Notes: generated by a model not told the origin, from the sequence alone. Counted from the first letter of the stretch, positions 9,816-18,666 are shown. The stretch is DNA of 64,000 bases from an uncultured Oscillospiraceae bacterium (GCA_900539425.1 UQBX01000010.1:3377-67376), one strand, 5' to 3'. Program-made: numbers and translations.

Positions 9816-11381
9816 TTATTTGCCTGTTGAAGCTGCCTCTGCAGCCATAGCGTTAAGTTCTTCAATCTCTCGTTTTTGTTTTTCTTCACGGAAGGCTTTA
9901 AGTTTACCTGCCTGAGCTTTCTCGTCAAATTTATAAAACAGCATCGGTATTGACTGAAGCAGCAGACCGATTGCGCCGAAAGCGGTAAGCATAAAGAATA
10001 TTACGTTAAGCAGAGTGGTGTAATTTACTCCGCCGTAAACAGCTGCCTGAGTTGTGCTCTCAATAAGCGGGCGGGTCAGGTTGTCGGTAATCTTGGTCAT
10101 AGTGTCCGCATTGTAACCGAACTTGTCAACAATATCAAGCATAAGAACGTTGAATATAGCTACTGCAATCTTGTTTACAAGGCTTCTGAAAGAAAATACA
10201 GTGCCCTCAAGCCTTTTGCCGGTACGCATTTCTATATCATCAACAACATCGGAGAACATTGCTACAAGAAGAACGGTCATAACTCCTACAGGGAAGTTGG
10301 TGAAGAAACGCATGATTGTATATGTAACAGCGCCGGCAACCGTGTTGTAGGGGATTATCCACACACCGATTACAAAGCACAGAATATCTGCAATGATACC
10401 AAACACGGATACACCTATCCAAAGCGTTTTCTTATCCATTTTTTTAAGGAATACAGGAACAAGTGCCATAGAAAGCATATAAGAAAGGCCGCTTCCTATC
10501 TGGAGCAGGGGGATAAGAAGACCCTCGCTGGTGAGCTGAATGGAAATGCCGAAAGTGTTTTGTATCCAAGCGCACAAATCATCAATAGGGATAACGCCTG
10601 CGCAGTTCCATTTAGCAAAGTAAGGCAAAAACATTGCACCCATATTAACTATTGCGGAGAAAAACGCCGCTATTGTCAAACATACAAATTTCTTGTCTTT
10701 GAATACAATTTTAAGTCCGTCAATATACTTTTCTTTTTTAGGAGGAATATAAACTTTCTCTTTGAAACCGAAAGCGGAGAAGAACATGGGAATTCCGCCG
10801 AGCGCTGCAAAAATAAGCGCTGCTCCGAAGTATCCTGCCTTTTGATTTTCTCTTCCCCACAGACCGGCAACGGTGAAAAACAGGAGGGAGGGAAGAACTG
10901 AACCCAGCGAACCGATGATGTTGCTGAAAGAAATTGCCTTAACTCTTTTTTTGTCCTCCGGGAAAACAAGAGGAGTCAGACCCTGATAAGGAATATCGAG
11001 GGCGGTATAAACGGTGTAATAAAGAAGATAAGCTATAATAGCATATATAAAATTGCCGTTTTGGCTGAAATTGACCGGAGCGAAAAGCAGCGCGGTAACT
11101 ATAATAACAGGAAATGACATCCAAAATATGTAAGGCCTGCATTTACCCATTTTTGTATGTGTTTTATCAACAATCATTCCCATCATGGGGTCGTTTACAG
11201 CGTCCCAAACCTTGGTTGCGGAAAGCACAATTCCCGTCATTGCCAAAGACAGTCCCAAAACATCAGTCAGATACAGATTAAGAGCCGTGCTCATAATGCC
11301 GTAAATCGTGCTCATTCCGAATGGAAGCAGGGAAAATGCCATTATTTCCCGAGTGGTTTTGTTTTTGAATACATTTTTCAT
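9816..11381 (-). CDS. GPH-family (MelB-like) sugar:cation symporter
   Basis: This 521-residue polytopic membrane protein has about twelve hydrophobic segments. It carries the glycoside-pentoside-hexuronide signature near the N-terminus, with KVWDAVNDPMMGMIVDKTHT and MGKCRPYIFWM. A charged cytoplasmic tail is rich in glutamate and lysine. The family imports glycosides or oligosaccharides with a cation. It overlaps the regulator gene upstream by four bases (ATGA), and it should supply substrate for the cytoplasmic GH2, GH36 and six-hairpin enzymes of the operon. The start has GGAGG at seven bases. Confidence 0.88.
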   Translation of the reverse strand: MKNVFKNKTTREIMAFSLLPFGMSTIYGIMSTALNLYLTDVLGLSLAMTGIVLSATKVWDAVNDPMMGMIVDKTHTKMGKCRPYIFWMSFPVIIVTALLFAPVNFSQNGNFIYAIIAYLLYYTVYTALDIPYQGLTPLVFPEDKKRVKAISFSNIIGSLGSVLPSLLFFTVAGLWGRENQKAGYFGAALIFAALGGIPMFFSAFGFKEKVYIPPKKEKYIDGLKIVFKDKKFVCLTIAAFFSAIVNMGAMFLPYFAKWNCAGVIPIDDLCAWIQNTFGISIQLTSEGLLIPLLQIGSGLSYMLSMALVPVFLKKMDKKTLWIGVSVFGIIADILCFVIGVWIIPYNTVAGAVTYTIMRFFTNFPVGVMTVLLVAMFSDVVDDIEMRTGKRLEGTVFSFRSLVNKIAVAIFNVLMLDIVDKFGYNADTMTKITDNLTRPLIESTTQAAVYGGVNYTTLLNVIFFMLTAFGAIGLLLQSIPMLFYKFDEKAQAGKLKAFREEKQKREIEELNAMAAEAASTGK

Positions 11382-12349
11382 AAGAGTTCCTCCGTTTTCT
11401 TAAAAAATGCGTATTTATTTACCAGTGTATGAAATCCTGCCGTTATTCCTCTTGTATAGTCATCAGATACTATAAATTTGGGAACGGCGTAATCAGGCAG
11501 TCCTTTTACAGCCTCATTAAATATCTTTTGAAGCCGTTTAGGCTTTTCAACCTGATAAAACACCACGATTTCGGGATTTATACATATTATTACATTTCTT
11601 ATGATTCTTCCCAAATGAGCTGTTTCCGTAATATCTTTTCTGTTAAGCCCCATATAGCCTACTTCACCGGCAAATCCGGAACTTCCTTCCAAAACATGGC
11701 CGTTTGCCATTTCGCCTACGCCTATTCCGTTATGGCTGAACTGAGCAGTTACAATATTTGAGGAGTTGTTTCTTATTCTGCTTTCTCCCAAAACGGTAAG
11801 GTTCATTTCATTTTGAACGATAACATTTATTGAGAATTTGTTCTCTATCTCTTTTTTTATGTTCCTGCCCGTAAAAGAGGGGTTGTAGTACCAGTCTATA
11901 ATTGTTCCGTCCTTAACAACGCAGGGCATGGCAAGGCAAACAGTTCCGAGAGGGTATTTTTCCTTCGCGTAAGAAATGATTTTATAAACGGCGTTCATAA
12001 AATCAGGCATTTCAAACGGAAGCTCTTTTGTGTAAATTTTTTCATAATTGAAATTATAAAGGGTTGATAACAGCTTTCCGTTATCAACTATAACTACAAG
12101 AAAATGCTGGTAATCAGGGCATATCGTGTATTTCATTGCTTTGCGTCCGCCTGTTGAGTCTGCTTCGCCCGCTTCGCAAATCATTCCGTACTCCATTGCC
12201 TGCTGAACGCATTTTTTTACAGTTGTCAGCCCGCCGGAATTGTGCTCTGCAAGCTGGGCAAGGCTTGAATCGCCTTTTTGTCTTAGCGTTTCCAGCACAT
12301 CTGAAAGGTTTTTATTTCTTATTTGAGTAAGTGTGTTTTGTTCAGACAA
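11378..12349 (-). CDS. ROK-family transcriptional regulator
   Basis: This 323-residue protein starts with TTG at 12349, eight bases after GGAGG. An N-terminal winged-helix DNA-binding region (about 8-75) precedes an ASKHA-fold ROK domain. The ROK domain has the PGIGVGE-like stretch HNGIGVGEMANG near 205 and GFAGEVGYMGL near 228. The usual ROK zinc-binding cysteine cluster is not evident. ROK regulators sense sugars or sugar phosphates and repress uptake operons. As first gene of the glycan operon and divergent to the DUF4838 gene, it most likely controls both. Confidence 0.82.
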   Translation of the reverse strand: MSEQNTLTQIRNKNLSDVLETLRQKGDSSLAQLAEHNSGGLTTVKKCVQQAMEYGMICEAGEADSTGGRKAMKYTICPDYQHFLVVIVDNGKLLSTLYNFNYEKIYTKELPFEMPDFMNAVYKIISYAKEKYPLGTVCLAMPCVVKDGTIIDWYYNPSFTGRNIKKEIENKFSINVIVQNEMNLTVLGESRIRNNSSNIVTAQFSHNGIGVGEMANGHVLEGSSGFAGEVGYMGLNRKDITETAHLGRIIRNVIICINPEIVVFYQVEKPKRLQKIFNEAVKGLPDYAVPKFIVSDDYTRGITAGFHTLVNKYAFFKKTEELL

Positions 12350-12683
12350 TTACATTCCTCCGTTTGCCGTCTTTTAACACGGGGTGTCAAAAGTTATTAT
12401 ATAATTCCTGAACAGCTTTGTCAATCGGTGTGAGTGTTTTTCATGTCAAAAGCTGTTATTGCTAAATTTGGTATTGATTACCAACACTTTTTGCTTGCTT
12501 TATAAAGTTTGCTAACGCCGTATTTATCCGTGAAAAAATTTTGAAAATTTGCCGCTTTTATTTCACTGCTGCGAATTTTCTCGGTTGACATCGCACATTT
12601 ATTATGTTATTTTCACTGTGAAAGGCGCTTTTGAAAATTTAAAAGTCACTTCTTGTTTTTACAAGAAGAAAGGGGAGAGCAAT
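12350..12683. promoter_or_regulatory. Divergent control region between ROK operon and DUF4838 gene
   Basis: This 334-base stretch has no gene. It contains an inverted repeat TTGGTA-5-TACCAA at 12468-12484 and a direct repeat TGTCAAAAG at 12385-12393 and 12444-12452. A sigma-A-like promoter for the plus strand lies at 12585-12613. The repeats are plausible operator sites for the adjacent ROK regulator, but no binding consensus can be confirmed from one locus. Confidence 0.45.
12585..12613 (+). promoter_or_regulatory. Sigma-A-like promoter for DUF4838 gene
   Basis: A TTGACA -35 box at 12585-12590 is followed after 17 bases by TATTTT at 12608-12613. The gene starts about 70 bases downstream. 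Confidence 0.5.
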
Positions 12684-14693
12684 TTGAAAAAAATAATTTG
12701 TTTTATTTGTATTTTAAGCTTTCTGGCTGTGCCGTTAGTATGCAGCGCGAAAACAGAAAACCATGATAACCTCGGCAGTAATTTTACTCCGTATGACGAA
12801 GAGGCTTTTTTGGAGGAATTATCTGTTGGAGGGGAAAACAGAGTTTGTTTGGCAGAAAACGGAAAGATTTTGTTTGACTGCATTGTTTATCCAGATGAGT
12901 TGTTTAAAAACAGTGACAACAGATATATTATTGAACTCGAAAGCGCAGTGGAATTTTTTGCGGATACTCTGAGCACTATGACCGGAGGCAGCATTAAAAC
13001 TGTTTCTCAGTCAGATTATGATGGAGGCAAAGCGGTAATTCTTGCGCTTGATGAAAATATTGAAGCTGACAACGGCGGTTATGCTTTAAGTATAACTAAT
13101 CAAAGTATAGAGATAAAAGCAAAAGATTACAGCGGTCTGAGTGGCGGAATTTATGCGTTTCTGGAGGATAAACTGGGATGTATGTATGTTTCCGAAAGCT
13201 ATGATTATATTCCGAAAGCAAAGACTATTTGGCTTGATGAGTGTGAGATAAATCATACCCCGTCAATAGAATGGAGATACGTATACGCATACGAACCTGA
13301 ATTGCGTACAAATGAGGACGGAACAAAAAATTACAGCGGCTGGAACAGCAAACTTCGGCTCAACGGTGCGGGGTCAAATGATTGGTATGCCTGGGTTCAT
13401 ACGTCATTTACTTATGTTCCTCCCGAAGAGTATTTTGATGAACATCCGGAATATTACAGCCTTTATATGGGCAGGCGTACATATAAGCAAGGGCCTGTTT
13501 CAGGTCAGCTGTGCTGGACTAATGAGGATGTATACAAGATAATTTCCGAGAAAGTTTTGCAGGAAATGAGAGATAACCCCGATGTTCATATTTGGGATGT
13601 GAGCCAGATGGATACGTGGGAGAACAGAGGCACAGGCTGCCAGTGCGATAAGTGCAAAGCGATAGATGAGAAAGAGGGTACCCCAATGGGTTCCTTGCTT
13701 ACATTTATCAACAGACTGGCTGATGAAGTGGCAAAAGAATTTCCTGATAATTATATTTCAACACTTGCTTATAACTATACAGAGGATCCCCCTAAAAATA
13801 TAAAACCCAGAGATAATGTTATCATAAAACTTTGCCTGATGCCCGGTGACTGTGCGTCCGGTTATGCAAATCCCGTCAGTAAGAATGCCGAAAAAGCTAA
13901 TGAATTAGTAACTTCTTGGGGCAAGGTTGCCAGTCATATTGTTATTTGGGATTACAATATAGATTTCCATAATTATCTCATGCCTTTTCCTATTTTAGAT
14001 ACAGTTAAAGAGAATAATGATTTTTATTTGGATAACAACGTTTACGGCATATTTCACCAGATGAGTGCCGATAAAGGCGGGGATTTTGCAGAGCTTAACA
14101 GCTATGTATTTGCCAGACTTATGTGGGACAGAAATACAGATGTTCAGGAAATTTTCAATAAATACCTTACTGTATATTACGGTGAGGCAGCCCCGTATAT
14201 TGCTGAATATTATTCAAATCTGCAAAGTAATGTTGAGCAATCCGGCCAAGGGCTGTATATATATGCAAAGCCGTGGCAATACATAACTTCATATTTATCT
14301 CCTGCCAATATTGATGAATATCTTGCTTCATTTGAAAAAGCTCAGGAAGCGGTTAGCGGAAATGAAGAGCTTCTTGCAAGAGTAGAAAAGGCAAAAGCCA
14401 GTGTGCTTTTTGCAAAAGCAGATCAGTTTTCAACCGATTTTGAAGGCAGAGAAAAAGCGCTCAATGAGTTTATTGAGATTTGTGAGAAAAACGATATTAC
14501 ATCTTTAATTGAGGGCGAGCAAAACGGCGATGAAATTCAGGTATTCCGCGATAAGGTGGAAAACCAGATAAAAGCATTTCCTTTCATAATTGCGGGAGTT
14601 GTATTATTGTTTGCCGCTTTAATAGTTTTGGTATCGTTAACCGTTAAGCATAAGAAAAGATACGGTTCTGTCTTGCTTTGGAAAAAGCGCTGA
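12684..14693 (+). CDS. Exported DUF4838 protein with C-terminal membrane anchor
   Basis: The TTG at 12684 is chosen because AGGGGAG lies just before it and the next 20 residues form a signal peptide ending near VCSA. The 669-residue product contains an N-terminal GH20-like alpha/beta domain (about 75-200) and a DUF4838 region with the diagnostic CQCDKCKAIDEKEG near 350. A helical C-terminal part ends in one transmembrane helix (about 635-655) and a basic tail, so it should face outward from the membrane. DUF4838 proteins are common in carbohydrate loci but have no firm activity. It is divergent from the glycan operon and likely part of the same regulon. Confidence 0.75.
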   Translation: MKKIICFICILSFLAVPLVCSAKTENHDNLGSNFTPYDEEAFLEELSVGGENRVCLAENGKILFDCIVYPDELFKNSDNRYIIELESAVEFFADTLSTMTGGSIKTVSQSDYDGGKAVILALDENIEADNGGYALSITNQSIEIKAKDYSGLSGGIYAFLEDKLGCMYVSESYDYIPKAKTIWLDECEINHTPSIEWRYVYAYEPELRTNEDGTKNYSGWNSKLRLNGAGSNDWYAWVHTSFTYVPPEEYFDEHPEYYSLYMGRRTYKQGPVSGQLCWTNEDVYKIISEKVLQEMRDNPDVHIWDVSQMDTWENRGTGCQCDKCKAIDEKEGTPMGSLLTFINRLADEVAKEFPDNYISTLAYNYTEDPPKNIKPRDNVIIKLCLMPGDCASGYANPVSKNAEKANELVTSWGKVASHIVIWDYNIDFHNYLMPFPILDTVKENNDFYLDNNVYGIFHQMSADKGGDFAELNSYVFARLMWDRNTDVQEIFNKYLTVYYGEAAPYIAEYYSNLQSNVEQSGQGLYIYAKPWQYITSYLSPANIDEYLASFEKAQEAVSGNEELLARVEKAKASVLFAKADQFSTDFEGREKALNEFIEICEKNDITSLIEGEQNGDEIQVFRDKVENQIKAFPFIIAGVVLLFAALIVLVSLTVKHKKRYGSVLLWKKR

Positions 14694-14807
14694 ACAGTAA
14701 AATTCGGCTTGATTTAATCAGCGTTTATCTGTTTAAAAATTAATGTTTTGCGGTGAATATTAGCAAAAATATTTGAAAACGCAATCGTGCTGTTTTATTA
14801 AAATTAA

Positions 14808-14846
14808 GGGTGTGCAGTGATTTTAAAATCATTGCACACCCTTTTT
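14808..14846. terminator. Bidirectional rho-independent terminator
   Basis: A long hairpin, GGGTGTGCAGTGA paired with TCATTGCACACCC, is flanked by A- and T-runs. It separates the plus-strand DUF4838 gene from the minus-strand membrane PH-like gene and can serve both. Confidence 0.9.
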
Positions 14847-14853
14847 GCCGCTA

Positions 14854-15408
14854 TCATTTAATCAACTGTTTTTTTCTTTCTAATATTTCATTTACAAACC
14901 CAAAGCTGTCTTCAAGCGGTAAAGCAATTCTATTATTATCAATAAATTCAATAATAACATAATATTCAAATTTTGATAGATACAATGGGCATTCCCAAGC
15001 TTTAACACCCTTCTTATCACTGTAAACTTTAATGTTTCTAATTTGATGGATATAAAAGCTATGTTTGAATCTTCTGGTACTATAAAAATTGCTTAATGCA
15101 AAAAAACCGTACTTAATAACTATTCGATCGTCTTCGTATAAATAAATACCCTTTTTAGAGAATATGTATATCAAATCTAATACCAATAAAAGAACAATTA
15201 ATATAGCTATATATGTTAAAAAACCATATTTAAATCCCACAGCTTTGTATAACACCCTGTCTGATATAATGCCAATAATCGCAAATATAAAAAACAAGTA
15301 TCTCCATGCTATAAGATTTGAGCTGGTTGCAACTAAAAAATTAATTATTCTGTTTCCTAAAGTAGGATATGAAAATTTGTAGTACTTAAAATCAGCTTTA
15401 TTTTTCAT
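14854..15408 (-). CDS. Two-helix membrane protein, PH-like domain
   Basis: I do not recognise a named family. The 184-residue product has two hydrophobic helices (about 33-50 and 64-84), then a soluble beta-rich C-terminal half. The layout, with a GIYLYEDDRIVIKYG strand pair after the membrane pair and I-R-NIKVYSD near 130, resembles bacterial PH-domain membrane proteins. It shares this architecture with the proteins at 16061, 16588 and 17700, suggesting a local family. The ribosome site is weak. Its position downstream of an RHS remnant suggests an immunity role, which is inference. Confidence 0.6.
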   Translation of the reverse strand: MKNKADFKYYKFSYPTLGNRIINFLVATSSNLIAWRYLFFIFAIIGIISDRVLYKAVGFKYGFLTYIAILIVLLLVLDLIYIFSKKGIYLYEDDRIVIKYGFFALSNFYSTRRFKHSFYIHQIRNIKVYSDKKGVKAWECPLYLSKFEYYVIIEFIDNNRIALPLEDSFGFVNEILERKKQLIK

Positions 15409-15467
15409 AGTTTTCTCACAAGCTTACTAAAATATTTTAAAAATATATCTGTTAAGATATAAAGCAG

Positions 15468-15986
15468 TTACTCGCCTGAGGGATTTGACGTACAGTCTTT
15501 AAAGGCAAGTATACGTTTTAAAGATTTGCCGTTTATAGTGAAAGTGATTTCATTTAATTCAGCACCCTCAATTTCTATTTCTTCGGGGGTATCTGCGCAC
15601 TGAAATTCATATCCCTCTAAATTTCTTACGTCATCAGAATAAAAAATAAAAGTTGTTAGATTTTTACAGCTATATTGAGCTCCGTTTTCTGTATTAACTT
15701 TATCAATAACTATAAAATAAACAGTACCGTCAGGAGAAGAATAAAACTCACAGTATTGGCTTTCATTTTCATATGATATAATTTTTGATTTATATGATAA
15801 TGTCGCTTCCGGATTGTCAAACTCAGAATTATTTATTATTTCTTCAATTCGGGAGTTAATACATTCCTGTATTGAATTATAGTATGAAACAGATGGTTTT
15901 CCAAATTCCATTAACAAAACAAGTAATACAAAACAAGTTACCGCAACAGCGCTAAAAATCCCCCAAATTTTTCTATAATTTGCCAT
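15468..15986 (-). CDS. Hypothetical membrane-anchored protein
   Basis: The ATG at 15986 is preferred over the GTG at 15995 because AGGTG sits six bases before it. The 172-residue product has one N-terminal transmembrane helix (about 8-28) and an acidic extracytoplasmic domain of about 140 residues with four cysteines, which could form disulfides. No family was recognised. It is transcribed with the neighbouring PH-like membrane proteins and may act with them at the cell surface. Confidence 0.55.
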   Translation of the reverse strand: MANYRKIWGIFSAVAVTCFVLLVLLMEFGKPSVSYYNSIQECINSRIEEIINNSEFDNPEATLSYKSKIISYENESQYCEFYSSPDGTVYFIVIDKVNTENGAQYSCKNLTTFIFYSDDVRNLEGYEFQCADTPEEIEIEGAELNEITFTINGKSLKRILAFKDCTSNPSGE

Positions 15987-16060
15987 AACTTTCACCTCTG
16001 CTTCAGGCGTTATTATTATGATTTTGGATATGTATTATAAACTTTATATTTGCACCGTAT

Positions 16061-16591
16061 TTAAAACTGCTTATTTTTTTCTTTTACCATTGAAATTAAT
16101 TTGTTGTTATCATTTGTGCAAAAAGAGAGGTGTGTCTTATCTATGGATTTTATTATTATACATTCACTGCCCTTCGGCATATAGATTTGGCACTGCGTAT
16201 TTTTAACTGTTTCTTCCGTAACCGTTGCAGTTTCAATTTCTTCTATACTTGAAAAAGGAACAATAACTTTAAGCCGGAACGAAAAGCCCAATGGGCAGTA
16301 ACGCACTATTTCCAATCTGTCTTCATAGACATTTACACCTATGCTCTTTGAGCGAAATACCCTTATGCACCAAACAGCGAATACCACCGCTCCGATAACC
16401 GGCGCACCTATAAAAATACACAATTTATAAATGAATTCATAATCCGTCATTGAACCAACTGGTTGTGTAAGCGCAAACAGATAAAGCAAAGCAATGGTAC
16501 TAACAATATAATAAAGAAAATAATTCATAGCCTGCCATATGCTTTTTCGCTTGCTTTTTTTATCAGGAAAAGAAAAATCAAAATGAGTCAA
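16061..16591 (-). CDS. Two-helix membrane protein, PH-like domain
   Basis: The 176-residue product starts with TTG at 16591, eight bases after AAGGAG, and overlaps the stop of the upstream gene as TTGA. Two transmembrane helices (about 23-42 and 55-76) precede a beta-rich domain with VNVYEDRLEIVRY and VPFSSIEEIETA, typical of membrane PH-like proteins. It is the downstream partner of the 16588-17271 gene. A degraded copy of its N-terminus occurs after the paralogue at 17700-18353. Function is unknown; a toxin-immunity role is possible given the surrounding toxin remnants. Confidence 0.6.
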   Translation of the reverse strand: MTHFDFSFPDKKSKRKSIWQAMNYFLYYIVSTIALLYLFALTQPVGSMTDYEFIYKLCIFIGAPVIGAVVFAVWCIRVFRSKSIGVNVYEDRLEIVRYCPLGFSFRLKVIVPFSSIEEIETATVTEETVKNTQCQIYMPKGSECIIIKSIDKTHLSFCTNDNNKLISMVKEKNKQF

Positions 16592-17271
16592 TTTGCTTTC
16601 TCCTTTGCTTGTTGCAGTTCTTTGTATTTCTCAATATACTTGTTAAAAAGCTCAAGGAATTCTTCACACTCATCAATAGGGATAACTATAATGCGATTGT
16701 TGTCAAGCTCCAGCAATATACATTCTTTATCATACCTACCGCCTGCTATTGTAGGCTCTTTTATATATTCAACATTTTTACCGCGTTTTTTGTTAAAATA
16801 ATATATTAACTTGTATAATTGACTATAATAAGAATATCTGAAATTTCGTGGACTATCTACGGGAATCCCTATTTTACAACTTAATATATTTTTAAATGGT
16901 ATAGTTGTATTAATTGTCGGGAATTGATGCAGACCGTAATGAACAAAATTACCGTGATGCAAATATACTCCTTTTGGTGTGATTTTTACATAATAAATGC
17001 TTGTTCTATAGATCATAAATAATTCTAATATAATGGTTATTATGGCTAAGAAAATAAGCAAATCTTTTTCAGTTTCGTTGCCTAATTTTTCCCATATCTG
17101 CAAATTGGCATTTGTTTTTTCTATCTCCATAATCGCTATTACTATACTAAAATACAAAATAACGCAGCCCAGACCAAACGGAACTGAAAAAAGAATCGCA
17201 AAATTCCAAAAATGGGCAAATTTATAACCCACCATTTTTATTGGCGATGAAAACTGAAGTTTGAATTTCAT
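16588..17271 (-). CDS. Membrane PH-like protein, paralogue A
   Basis: The 227-residue product has two hydrophobic helices (about 23-50 and 70-92), then a PH-like domain with YVKITPKGVYLHHGN and a conserved tail containing GGRYDKECILLELDN and VIPIDECEEFLELF. The tail is nearly identical to that of the 17700-18353 gene, while the N-terminal part differs. This shows duplication with stronger conservation, or gene conversion, of the C-terminal half. AAGGAG precedes the ATG by about ten bases. Function is unknown. Confidence 0.62.
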   Translation of the reverse strand: MKFKLQFSSPIKMVGYKFAHFWNFAILFSVPFGLGCVILYFSIVIAIMEIEKTNANLQIWEKLGNETEKDLLIFLAIITIILELFMIYRTSIYYVKITPKGVYLHHGNFVHYGLHQFPTINTTIPFKNILSCKIGIPVDSPRNFRYSYYSQLYKLIYYFNKKRGKNVEYIKEPTIAGGRYDKECILLELDNNRIIVIPIDECEEFLELFNKYIEKYKELQQAKEKAN

Positions 17272-17305
17272 ATTTTATTTGCTCCTTAATGAAAGATATT
17301 GCTGT

Positions 17306-17522
17306 TTATATAAGAAACCCATATTTCAAATTGGTCTGCGTAAATATAAGTTTGTCTTTTAGGATCGCGGCAGAAAACAATATTTGCATAGCAGTAGAGC
17401 CATATGTAGTTGATGTTAATATTTCTTTATACCTTTGCTCGGCATTTGGATCTTTTACATATGGAAGCAAAAATAAACTAAACGTAAAATGCTTCCAAAC
17501 AATTCTAAATGTGATAAGCGAT
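17306..17522 (-). pseudogene. Possible coding remnant, unidentified
   Basis: About 72 codons are open on the minus strand between in-frame stops, reading through a peptide with LPYVKDPNAEQRYKEIL and ILKDKLIFTQTNLKYG. Composition looks protein-like but there is no convincing start or ribosome site. It lies just upstream of paralogue A and could be a leftover of another toxin or PH-like gene. I could not identify it. Confidence 0.3.
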
Positions 17523-17559
17523 TAAAATCATATCATGTTAGTTTAATGCCAATTAAGAG

Positions 17560-17703
17560 TTTAGTGAACACGAAACGCCGATTGCAAGTAAGCATATGCT
17601 AAAGCAAACTATGATGCTAACAATATAAATAATAATTCAGTGTCTGTAATATGGCTTTTTCGCCTGCATTTCTCATCAAAAATAGAAAATCAAAACGTGT
17701 CAA
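17560..17703 (-). pseudogene. Degraded N-terminal copy of the 16061-16591 gene
   Basis: Read on the minus strand from TTG at 17703, this gives LTRFDFLFLMRNAGEKAILQ then TLNYYLY and a stop. It aligns with MTHFDFSFPDKKSKRKSIWQ then AMNYFLYY at the start of the 16061-16591 product. After a small frameshift the match continues as IVSIIVCFSICLLAIG against IVSTIALLYLFALTQ. The TTGA overlap with the preceding stop is preserved in both copies. The two-gene unit was therefore duplicated and the downstream gene of this copy has decayed. Confidence 0.75.
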
Positions 17704-18353
17704 CTTTCTATCTCTTTTGTTTTCTGCAGCTCTTTGTATTTCTCAATATACTGGTTAAAAAGTTCAAGAAATTCTTCACACTCATCAATAGGAATAACTA
17801 TAATGCGCTTATTATCAAGCTCCAGCAATATACATTTTTTATCATACCTGCCGCCTGATATTGCAGGTTCTTTGGCTTTCATAACGCCGACTTTTCGTAT
17901 GTAATCAAAATAAATTTCGTTTGCACCGAATTTGTTGTATTTTTTATACTTATAATTATCAGGACAATCAACAGGTATTTCTATATAACAGCCTACTACA
18001 CGTTCAAACGGAACAATTACATTAAGTCGATTGCGTTGTCCCAAACCAAAGTGTTCAGTGTTGCTGTTGTGAATTAAAACACCTTTAGAATCTATTTTTA
18101 CATATCGCTTATTGCTTTTCAAAGCGATTAAAACTGAAATAAAGATTTCAATAACTAATACAAAGTAAGCACAATCGTAAATATTTTGCTCTGTAATAGG
18201 TAAGTGCTCTGCCGCAAAAATTGCAAACATAATTACAAATAGTAAATCTATAACGATGATCGGTAATAAAGCAATTGCAGAAAAACATAAATAAAACAAG
18301 AATGAATGATATGCTTTTGCACGAGCATATTTATATTTTAATTTGTATTTCAT
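17700..18353 (-). CDS. Membrane PH-like protein, paralogue B
   Basis: The ATG at 18353 is preferred over the GTG at 18362 because AGGTG lies six bases upstream. The 217-residue product has two or three hydrophobic helices in the first 100 residues, a YVKIDSKGVLIHNSN strand region, and the same tail as paralogue A, with GGRYDKKCILLELDN and VIPIDECEEFLELF. It begins about 60 bases after the RHS core remnant, the position where an immunity gene normally follows an RHS toxin tip. Function is inferred only from this context. Confidence 0.62.
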   Translation of the reverse strand: MKYKLKYKYARAKAYHSFLFYLCFSAIALLPIIVIDLLFVIMFAIFAAEHLPITEQNIYDCAYFVLVIEIFISVLIALKSNKRYVKIDSKGVLIHNSNTEHFGLGQRNRLNVIVPFERVVGCYIEIPVDCPDNYKYKKYNKFGANEIYFDYIRKVGVMKAKEPAISGGRYDKKCILLELDNKRIIVIPIDECEEFLELFNQYIEKYKELQKTKEIES

Positions 18354-18414
18354 AGTTATCACCTAATGCAAAATGCTACCGTTTATAAAAAACTTTATTT
18401 CATGAAAAATCTGC

Positions 18415-18560
18415 AATATTAGCAATCAAAGCCATAAGGTGAAATGAATTTACCTTATTCAGAATTGTAATACCTTGATTGCAGATAATAATATCCTGTT
18501 TCCGTATCGTAGTAGTAATAATCACGGTATCTGAGAGGATTTATTTCTGCTATCTTGTTT
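18415..18560 (-). pseudogene. RHS-repeat core fragment
   Basis: The minus strand reads NKIAEINPLRYRDYYYYDTE, continues TGYYYLQSRYYNSE, then a TAA stop and GKFISPYGFDC. This is the highly conserved RHS-repeat-associated core that precedes the variable toxin tip, in which the stop replaces the usual residue before GRFI. A further TAG/TAA follows and upstream frames are closed, so only about 45 codons of the gene survive. No toxin tip remains between this fragment and the PH-like gene that starts at 18353. Confidence 0.85.
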
Positions 18561-18666
18561 TTTTGGTATTATTTTAGTGATGGTTTGCTGTGCTTGTAGT
18601 ATTGATATTGAACAAATTTGTTTTACAGCAAATTATGATACGGATTACATAATCCGTGTGGTTGGT

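Noticed and set aside
17289..17525. Plus-strand 78-codon open frame
   Set aside because: It has no ribosome site, and the minus strand shows a more protein-like remnant in the same interval.
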